This document shows positions 1 through 5,443 of a stretch of 7,107 bases of DNA, one piece after another. The position numbers and the translations under genes are program-made. The stretch is from positions 1 through 7,107 of the forward strand of contig CAIWFP010000359.1 in the NCBI GenBank assembly GCA_903911985.1, in the 5' to 3' direction. The stretch is from an uncultured Sphingomonadales bacterium (GTDB lineage: Bacteria; Pseudomonadota; Alphaproteobacteria; Sphingomonadales; Sphingomonadaceae). The notes under the pieces were generated by a model, which saw nothing but the letters and a program-made list of their open reading frames with translations, was not told where the DNA came from and did not search any database. Position 1 is the stretch's first letter; each line of letters opens with the position of its first letter.

Positions 1-79
1 CATAAACCGGGGCGGCAGAGGCGACAAGAAGCGCAAGCGCGCTGGCGGATTGACTCAGTCTGAGGCTCGCATAACGCAT
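1..79 (-). CDS. N-terminal fragment of an exported protein (runs off the left edge)
   Basis: On the minus strand an ATG at 79-77 opens 26 codons that continue past the window edge. The peptide begins MRYASLRLSQSASALALLV and goes on through ASAAPVY. It has two early arginines, a short alanine/leucine-rich hydrophobic core and a small-residue stretch, the shape of a Sec signal peptide whose cleavage site would lie at or just past the edge. A modest ribosome binding site (GGGAA, eight bases before the ATG) supports this start. The product would be periplasmic, outer-membrane or secreted. It is transcribed divergently from glnE. Nothing in 26 residues identifies the mature protein, so no function is assigned. 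A chance open frame is possible, but the signal-peptide composition makes a real gene more likely. Confidence 0.55.
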   Translation of the reverse strand, partial: MRYASLRLSQSASALALLVASAAPVY

Positions 80-510
80 GATACCAATTCCCGTGTCAGA
101 TTCCCGGCGGCACCCGGGCTGCGGACTTCGACAAAAGCCGACAGCCAGCGAGCTTTGCGAAAACGTGCCTAAGGCTGGGGTTTGATTCGGAAGCGTCGAC
201 CGCCGATATCGCTATCCCACCAATTCCGTCCCTTTGGCGAAAGGGCTTGGAGGCCATATATTTGCCTCCAGGCCCTTTTGTGACATGCGACTATGACTTT
301 TCCATGAGCCGCAGGTCGATCAGCGTGTCGGACTTCGAGGTATACTACGCATAGTTCGTTAATGGCGCGCTTCCAAGCATGCGATTCCCGGTTTTTCAAG
401 GCAGCGCCCCATTGATTGATCGTCTCCCCGCCCTTCACCCAGGCCAGAAGGGTCAAGCTCGGTGGCGCATGGCGCTTGCGGTTGGCGGGCCGAACGCGCA
501 TCCATAAGCG
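80..510. other. 431-base gap between divergent genes, no convincing gene
   Basis: This stretch separates the minus-strand exported-protein gene from glnE and is visibly less GC-rich than the genes around it, for example near 255-263 and 341-362. It holds a strong hairpin (240-278) and three GANTC sites (99-103, 184-188, 383-387), with a fourth just outside at 52-56. Two open frames exist: a 110-codon minus-strand frame (501 to 169) and a plus-strand frame open from 82 to 507 except for one TAG at 352-354. Neither resembles a family I know, neither has a good ribosome binding site, and both use codons such as CTA, GTA, ATA and AGG that neighbouring genes avoid. I could not identify a sigma-70 promoter. 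The glnE promoter and that of the left-hand gene presumably lie here. Confidence 0.6.
240..278. terminator. 15-bp hairpin, possible bidirectional terminator
   Basis: Bases 240-254 pair with 264-278 over 15 positions with a single G-T wobble (247 with 271). The loop is the nine bases CATATATTT. The stem has A-T pairs at its base and G-C pairs above, so transcripts of either strand end in a short U-run after a GC stem (CCCTTTT on plus, CCCTTTC on minus). That fits a bidirectional Rho-independent terminator, although the U-run lies mostly inside the stem. Its position between divergent genes is odd, since neither known gene would need a terminator here. It could instead mark the end of an unannotated small RNA, or be a regulatory structure in a leader. 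The pairing is seen directly; the role is inferred. Confidence 0.45.
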
Positions 511-3252
511 ATGACCGAGTTGGACTGGACAGGGGCTCTGGCGCGGGCCGAGGCCAGCGCGCCCTATCTCGCGCGCGAAATGGCGCGCTTTCCCGATCTC
601 GTCGGCCTGCTGGCCGCAGGGGATGGAGAGGGGGCGCTGGCATGGGCGAAGCGTGCGGGCGAGGGCGCACCAGACCTTGGCGCCATGCTGCGGCGGCAAA
701 AACGGGCGAGCGCGCTGGCACTGGCCATTGGCGATCTCGCTGGCGCCTTTCCGCTGCTGCGCGTTACCGCCGCGCTCTCGGATCTTGCCGACCAAGCACT
801 CAATGCGGCGATAACCCACGCCATCGCCGAACGCGCGCCGGGTGCGGAGCCGTCGGGCTTTGTGGCCCTCGCGCTGGGCAAGCAGGGGGCAAGGGAGCTC
901 AACTATTCGTCGGATATCGACCCCATCCTGCTGTTCGATCCCGCCCGGCTGCCGCGTAATTCACGCGATGATCCCGGCGAGGCGGCGCAACATGTTGCCC
1001 GCGCGCTGATGCGCCTGCTCTCGCAAGTGGACGCCGAGGGCTATGTTTTCCGGGTGGATCTGCGCCTGCGGCCAGCCTCGGAAATCAGCCCGCTGGCCAT
1101 CTCGCTGAATGCGGCGCTGACCCATTATGAATCGCTGGCCCTGACCTGGGAGCGGGCCGCGTTCATCCGGGCGCGCTCCGCCGCGGGCGATGTGGCCATG
1201 GGCGAGCGGTTTTTGGCGCAAATCCGCCCTTTCGTATGGCGCAAGAGCCTCGACTTCGGGGCGATTGCCGAGATTGGTCGCCTGACCCGCCGCATTCGCG
1301 CCACCCATGGCAAGGTGGCGGTTCCGGGCCCGGGCTTCGACCTGAAACGGGGACGCGGCGGCATTCGCGAGGTGGAATTTTTTGCCCAGACCCATCAGCT
1401 GATTCATGGCGGGCGCCACCCGGAATTGCGGGTGCGGGGCACGCGCGCCAGTCTCGATGCACTTGCCACCGCCGGGCTGATTGATGCCGGGGACGCGGTG
1501 ATGCTGGGCGAGGCCTATGACCGGCTGCGCATGGTGGAGCACCGGTTGCAAATGGTCAGCGACCTGCAAACCCATTCCCTGCCCATCAATCCGGAGGCGC
1601 TAGAGGCGGTTGCCCGGTTGGATGGGATGGAAAGCGGCGCGGCGCTGGTGGCTGATCTCACACGGATTACCGCCATGGTCGGCGAACGCTATGACCGGCT
1701 GATCACTGCCAGCATGGGTGGTGAAACGGTGGTGGGCATGTCGGGGGGCACCGGGCCGCAGGATCGCGATGCCGCTGGCGATGGGGCGCTGGCCGGAGAA
1801 CTGGCGCGGCTTGGGTTTGAGGATCCACAGGCGCTGGCGGCGCGGATCGGCGGTTGGCGTGATGGCCGTTTGCGCTGCCTGCGCAGCGATGCGGCCCTGA
1901 CCGCGTTTGAGGCCATCCTGCCCGCGCTGCTCGGCGCCTTTGCCCGGGTGCCGGAGCCCATCCGCGCCATTACCCGCTGGGAACAGATGCTGGCCCGGCT
2001 GCCAAGCGGGGTGAACCTGTTTCGCCTGCTGGAGGCGCGTCCGGCCCTGCTGGAGGTTCTGGTGCGGATTCTCGGGCTCGCCCCGCCGCTGGCCGATGCT
2101 CTGGCGCTCCGCGCGGATCTGCTCGATGCCCTGGTGGATAGCACGGCCTTTGATCTGCCCGGTTCCGTGCCCGATCTCGAGCTGGAGCTGACTTCGGGCG
2201 AGAGCGACGATGATTACGAGCGCCTGCTCGACCGTGTTCGCCGCAAGGTTGGCGAGTGGCGCTTTACCCTTGGTGTGCAGCTGATCGAGGGCTCGCATGA
2301 TCCGCTGGCGATTGCCGCCGCGCTTGCCCGGGTGGCGGAGGCGGCGCTGGGGGTGCTGGGGCGGGCGACCGTGGCGACATTCGAGGCCGCGCATGGCAGG
2401 GTGCCCGGTGGCGAGCTGGTTGTTGTCGGGCTCGGGCGGCTTGGCGGAGGCAGCCTGACCCATGCTTCCGATCTCGACCTCGTCTATCTGTTCACCGGCG
2501 ATTTTTCCGCCGAATCGGATGGCGCCCGGCCATTGGGCGCGACGCTCTATTTCAACCGTCTGGCGCAAAGGATCAGCGCGGCGCTTTCTGTGCCGACCGC
2601 CGAGGGCGCGCTCTATGAGGTCGATACAAGGCTGCGGCCACAAGGCACGCAGGGGCCACTGGCCGCCAGCCTCACCAGCTTTGGCCGCTATCAGCGGGAG
2701 GAGGCCTGGGCATGGGAACATATGGCACTGGCGAGGGCGCGGGTGGTGTTTGGCTCCGAGGCGGCGCGCGAGGCTGTGGCCGGGGTGATCGGTCCGGTTT
2801 TGGCCCGTCCGCGCGATGGCGCCAAGCTGCGCGCCGATGTGCTGGAAATGCGCGAGCGCATGGCGACCCACAAGCACCCCAAGGGGGAGCTGGATGTGAA
2901 GCTGGCGCGGGGTGGTCTGGTCGATGCCGAGTTTCTCATCCATTATCTGCAATTGCGCGAGGGGGTTGCCTTCAACCCCGAGCTGAGCCTCGCGCTGGAT
3001 GCACTGGTGGCTGAGGGGCTTTTGCCCCCGGCGATGGGCGGGGCCTTCGCCTTCCTCTCGCGACTGCTTGTGGCGGCCCGGTTGCTGGCGCCGGATTGCG
3101 CGGTTCCCTCACCGTCCGCCTGCGAGGCTCTGGCCCGGGCGTGTGGGTGTGATGACTGGGATGCGGTTATCGCAAAGCTGGCTGGCGCCCGCACGGAGGT
3201 GGGCGCCGCGTGGATGGCGGTCTTTGGCGAGGCCTGCCTAGCGGGCGGCTAA
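511..3252 (+). CDS. glnE: Bifunctional glutamine synthetase adenylyltransferase/adenylyl-removing enzyme
   Basis: GlnE attaches AMP to a tyrosine of glutamine synthetase, lowering its activity, and removes it by phosphorolysis; in the family PII proteins and glutamine decide the direction. The 913-residue cytosolic protein shows both nucleotidyltransferase halves. The N-terminal (removing) half has GKQGARELNYSSDID at 123-137 with metal-binding D135 and D137, then GRGGIREVEFF at 281-291. The C-terminal (adenylylating) half has GLGRLGGG at 640-647, SDLD at 653-656 with D654 and D656, DTRLRPQGTQGP further on, and ARGGLVDAEF at 799-808. Both active sites look intact. E. coli GlnE has 946 residues, so this copy is slightly short. 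An in-frame TAA at 505-507 rules out a longer protein; the ribosome binding site before the ATG at 511 is poor. The gene ends inside the panC stop. Confidence 0.97.
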   Translation: MTELDWTGALARAEASAPYLAREMARFPDLVGLLAAGDGEGALAWAKRAGEGAPDLGAMLRRQKRASALALAIGDLAGAFPLLRVTAALSDLADQALNAAITHAIAERAPGAEPSGFVALALGKQGARELNYSSDIDPILLFDPARLPRNSRDDPGEAAQHVARALMRLLSQVDAEGYVFRVDLRLRPASEISPLAISLNAALTHYESLALTWERAAFIRARSAAGDVAMGERFLAQIRPFVWRKSLDFGAIAEIGRLTRRIRATHGKVAVPGPGFDLKRGRGGIREVEFFAQTHQLIHGGRHPELRVRGTRASLDALATAGLIDAGDAVMLGEAYDRLRMVEHRLQMVSDLQTHSLPINPEALEAVARLDGMESGAALVADLTRITAMVGERYDRLITASMGGETVVGMSGGTGPQDRDAAGDGALAGELARLGFEDPQALAARIGGWRDGRLRCLRSDAALTAFEAILPALLGAFARVPEPIRAITRWEQMLARLPSGVNLFRLLEARPALLEVLVRILGLAPPLADALALRADLLDALVDSTAFDLPGSVPDLELELTSGESDDDYERLLDRVRRKVGEWRFTLGVQLIEGSHDPLAIAAALARVAEAALGVLGRATVATFEAAHGRVPGGELVVVGLGRLGGGSLTHASDLDLVYLFTGDFSAESDGARPLGATLYFNRLAQRISAALSVPTAEGALYEVDTRLRPQGTQGPLAASLTSFGRYQREEAWAWEHMALARARVVFGSEAAREAVAGVIGPVLARPRDGAKLRADVLEMRERMATHKHPKGELDVKLARGGLVDAEFLIHYLQLREGVAFNPELSLALDALVAEGLLPPAMGGAFAFLSRLLVAARLLAPDCAVPSPSACEALARACGCDDWDAVIAKLAGARTEVGAAWMAVFGEACLAGG

Positions 3253-4106
3253 ACCGGTGCCACGGCCATATTGTCGATAAGCCGCGCCTTGCCGATGCGC
3301 GCGGCCACGATCAGCCGCCCCGGGGTGCTGCCCGCCGCCGGCATGGGAGCCAAGGTGTCGGCGTCGCGCAATTCGGCGTAATCCACCGAGGCGAAACCGG
3401 CGGAGATTACCGCGCTCTCCAGCTCGGCCAGTGCCGGGGCGGCAGGTTCGCCATCCTCGATCCGCGCTATGGCCTGGCGCATTGCCCGGGGCAGGGCGAC
3501 GGCGGCGGCGCGCTGCGATGCGGTGAGATAGGCGTTGCGGCTGCTCATCGCCAGACCGTCGGGCTCGCGCATCGTCTCCACCCCGAGAATGGCGGTGACA
3601 TGGGGGCGGGTGAAATCAAGGTCGCGGGCCATGCGGCGAATCACGGCCAGCTGCTGCCAGTCCTTTTCACCGAACAGGGCGATATCGGGCTGCACCTGAT
3701 TGAACAATTTGGCGACCACCGTGGCCACGCCGTCAAAATGACCGGGCCTTGCCCCGCCGCACAGGCCTTCGCTCACCCCGCTCACCGAGACATTGGTGGC
3801 ATAGCCTGATGGATACATCGCCTCGGCCGTGGGGGCCCAGAGCACCGAGACGCCCTCGCCCGCGAGCAGCGCCGCATCGCGGGCCAGTTGGCGGGGGTAT
3901 GCGTCCAGATCCTCATTGGCGCCAAACTGGCGCGGGTTGACGAAGATCGACACCACCACATGCGCCGCGCGGGCGTGGGCCTCGCGCACCAGCGACAGGT
4001 GGCCCTCGTGCAGCGCGCCCATGGTCGGCACCAGAGCTAGTGCCCCATCCTGCCGCAAGGGGGAAAGATAATCACGCAGGGCAGAAAGCTGATTGAGGGT
4101 TTGCAC
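3249..4106 (-). CDS. panC: Pantothenate synthetase (pantoate--beta-alanine ligase)
   Basis: PanC joins pantoate to beta-alanine using ATP through a pantoyl-adenylate, the last step of pantothenate synthesis before coenzyme A. From the GTG at 4106-4104 the protein has 285 residues, matching the usual 280-285. Visible motifs are PTMGALHEGHLSLV at 27-40 (HIGH-type ATP site, H33 and H36), SIFVNPRQF at 53-61 with pantoate-contacting Q60, EDLDAYPR at 65-72, FGEKDWQQL at 145-153 and the KMSKS-like MSSRN at 187-191. A longer frame begins at an ATG at 4172, adding 22 residues of no family character. The GTG is preferred because AAGGGG stands eight bases before it and the length then fits. panB is not adjacent. 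The TAG stop overlaps the end of convergent glnE, and mipZ is divergent upstream. Confidence 0.96.
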   Translation of the reverse strand: MQTLNQLSALRDYLSPLRQDGALALVPTMGALHEGHLSLVREAHARAAHVVVSIFVNPRQFGANEDLDAYPRQLARDAALLAGEGVSVLWAPTAEAMYPSGYATNVSVSGVSEGLCGGARPGHFDGVATVVAKLFNQVQPDIALFGEKDWQQLAVIRRMARDLDFTRPHVTAILGVETMREPDGLAMSSRNAYLTASQRAAAVALPRAMRQAIARIEDGEPAAPALAELESAVISAGFASVDYAELRDADTLAPMPAAGSTPGRLIVAARIGKARLIDNMAVAPV

Positions 4107-4239
4107 GGATCTTGCCCCTTCGATAAAACCGGCCCCGACAGGGGGGCCTGACGTCACTAGATCGGTGCCCATCCGCCATCAATACCGGCCACCATATTAT
4201 CGGCCGGCAGCATATCGGATTTTGCATGCGAGCCCAGTT
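4107..4239. promoter_or_regulatory. Divergent panC/mipZ control region
   Basis: These 133 bases must carry the 5' signals of panC (leftward) and mipZ (rightward). Three symmetric motifs are visible: a GC-only hairpin GGCCCC/GGGGCC (4131-4136 with 4143-4148, loop GACAGG) in the panC leader; the perfect palindrome TGACGTCA at 4149-4156; and the inverted repeat CCGGCC/GGCCGG (4185-4190 and 4202-4207) around an AT-rich centre, ACCATATTATC. That centre contains TATTAT on plus and GATAAT on minus, possible -10 elements, but no matching -35 could be assigned. No GANTC site occurs here. A five-codon upstream frame (4226-4243) overlaps the mipZ start. The region's role is secure from gene orientation; the individual motifs are only candidates. 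Confidence 0.55.
4115..4120 (-). promoter_or_regulatory. Ribosome binding site that fixes the panC start
   Basis: On the minus strand AAGGGG lies eight bases before GTG (4106-4104). It is the best Shine-Dalgarno match near either candidate start and supports the 285-residue PanC over the 307-residue version. Confidence 0.65.
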
Positions 4240-5127
4240 GTGACCCCTGACGCTAACACTTCCACGGCTGCGCATCGCATCGTCTTCGCCAATGAGAAGG
4301 GTGGCACGGGTAAGTCCACCACCGCGGTTCATGTGGCCATTGCGCTGGCGCATCAGGGGGCGAAGGTCGCGGCGATTGATCTCGATCCGCGCCAGCGCAC
4401 GCTGCACCGCTACTTCGAAAACCGCGCGGAAACCCTGCGCAAACGCGACATTGCCCTGCCTTGCGCGCGTTTCGATGTGTTCAAGGGCACGACAGTGGGA
4501 GAGCTGGACGCCATGTGCGGCGCGCTGGGCGAGGGGGCCGATTTCCTCATCATCGACACGCCGGGCCGCGACGATGAATTTGCCCGCCACATTGCCATCA
4601 GCGCCGATACGCTGGTCACGCCGCTGAACGATTCCTTCGTTGATTTCGACCTCATCGGGCAGGTCGATGCCGATACTTTCAAGGTCCGGCGCCTGTCGTT
4701 CTATGCCGAGCTGATCTGGGAAGCGCGCAAGAAGCGGGCGATGAACACTCTGCGCGACGACGGACAGGGCGGGGCCGCAACAGGGCGCCGCCGCGAGATG
4801 GATTGGGTGGTGGTGCGCAACCGCACCCAGCACATCGAGGCGCGCAACATGCGCAGGCTTGAAAGTGCTCTCGCCGAACTGGCCCGGCGTGCTGGCTTTC
4901 GCGTGGCCAGCGGCCTTTCCGAGCGCGTGATTTATCGCGAGCTTTTTCCGGCGGGCCTGACCCTGCTGGACAAGGGGCATCTGGGCGAGTTGGGCACCAG
5001 CCATCTGGTCGCCCGTCAGGAATTGCGGGCCATGCTGGCCGGGTTGAACCTGCCGATGCCCGCCCATTTGACGCAACCCGCCACCAGCGCCGATGCGGGC
5101 GCGGCGAATAAGCGCCAGAGCGTTTAA
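4240..5127 (+). CDS. mipZ: Division-plane positioning ATPase MipZ (ParA/MinD superfamily)
   Basis: MipZ is a P-loop ATPase that in Caulobacter is recruited by ParB at the chromosome origins, forms a gradient from the poles and blocks FtsZ polymerisation there, leaving mid-cell free for the septum. Starting at GTG 4240 the protein has 295 residues. It shows the deviant Walker A NEKGGTGKST at 18-27 with signature K20 and K25, AIDLDPRQRT at 45-54 with D47 and D49, Walker B FLIIDTPG at 102-109, and the MipZ-type blocks NDSFVDFD (130-137), DWVVVRNR, RVIYRELFP and GLTLLDKGHLG. These resemble Caulobacter MipZ more than ordinary ParA. An insertion at about 172-186 and a longer polar tail after about 272 differ from Caulobacter. 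An ATG at 4093 would add 49 residues overlapping panC and is rejected. It is the first gene of a likely three-gene operon. Confidence 0.93.
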   Translation: MTPDANTSTAAHRIVFANEKGGTGKSTTAVHVAIALAHQGAKVAAIDLDPRQRTLHRYFENRAETLRKRDIALPCARFDVFKGTTVGELDAMCGALGEGADFLIIDTPGRDDEFARHIAISADTLVTPLNDSFVDFDLIGQVDADTFKVRRLSFYAELIWEARKKRAMNTLRDDGQGGAATGRRREMDWVVVRNRTQHIEARNMRRLESALAELARRAGFRVASGLSERVIYRELFPAGLTLLDKGHLGELGTSHLVARQELRAMLAGLNLPMPAHLTQPATSADAGAANKRQSV

Positions 5128-5150
5128 GCGCGCCTGTCGGGGGGTAAATA

Positions 5151-5441
5151 ATGTCGCGGCTGATCCTGTCACTATTTCTTATCTCCCTGGCGGTAAAGGC
5201 GGCTTGCGGGCGTTGGCCCTGGCAGATGCTGGATTTGCGGCCGCGCAACCCGGCATCGGCTCAGGCTCGGATGCTTTTGGGGGTGGACGATCGTGCCAGC
5301 CGCAGCGATATCGTCGATGCGCACCGACGCCTGATTGTCCGCGTTCATCCCGATCGCGGCGGGACGGAAAGTCTGGTGCACGAGGCCAACGCCGCGCGAG
5401 ACCTGCTGCTTGCCGAACTGGGTGGGCGCAACAAGGAGTAG
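5151..5441 (+). CDS. Small membrane-anchored J-domain protein (Tim14/DnaJC19-like)
   Basis: J-domain proteins stimulate the ATPase of an Hsp70 and so direct it to a site or client. This 96-residue protein has a hydrophobic N-terminal segment at about 4-18, then a GRWPW boundary, a short linker and a J-domain at about 39-88. The domain has helix II DIVDAHRRLIVRV, the essential HPD triad at 66-68 followed by RGG, and helix III ending NAARDLLL. It lacks the G/F region, zinc centre and client-binding domain of DnaJ. One membrane segment followed by a C-terminal J-domain is the layout of mitochondrial Tim14/Pam18 and of small alphaproteobacterial J-proteins. C19 is not a convincing lipobox cysteine because K16 is at -3. 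A six-G run (5139-5144) lies six bases before the ATG. The gene starts 23 bases after mipZ and its stop abuts the next gene's ribosome binding site. Confidence 0.88.
   Translation: MSRLILSLFLISLAVKAACGRWPWQMLDLRPRNPASAQARMLLGVDDRASRSDIVDAHRRLIVRVHPDRGGTESLVHEANAARDLLLAELGGRNKE
5433..5438 (+). promoter_or_regulatory. Ribosome binding site that fixes the phosphomutase start
   Basis: AAGGAG lies inside the last two sense codons of the J-protein gene, five bases before the ATG at 5444. The reading frame stays open 117 codons further upstream through mipZ and the J-protein, so this site identifies the true start and suggests translational coupling. Confidence 0.85.
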
Positions 5442-5443
5442 TC

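Noticed and set aside
1600..2952. 450-codon minus-strand open frame inside glnE
   Set aside because: It is antisense to well-conserved GlnE sequence, has low-complexity composition and matches no family; it is a GC-rich shadow frame.
4107..4172. Longer PanC starting at ATG 4172
   Set aside because: The extra 22 residues are not PanC-like, and AAGGGG before GTG 4106 gives a protein of the normal family length.
4093..4239. Longer MipZ starting at ATG 4093
   Set aside because: It would overlap the start of panC, add 49 residues of no family character and leave no ribosome binding site at the right distance. GTG 4240 gives the expected short N-terminus before the Walker A motif.
5151..5207. J-protein as a lipoprotein with C19 as the lipid-bearing cysteine
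   Set aside because: The residue at -3 is lysine, which does not fit a lipobox; an uncleaved membrane anchor is the better reading.
5093..5443. Upstream extension of the phosphomutase frame through mipZ and the J-protein
   Set aside because: The extension reads out of frame across two clear genes; AAGGAG before ATG 5444 and the family length fix the start.
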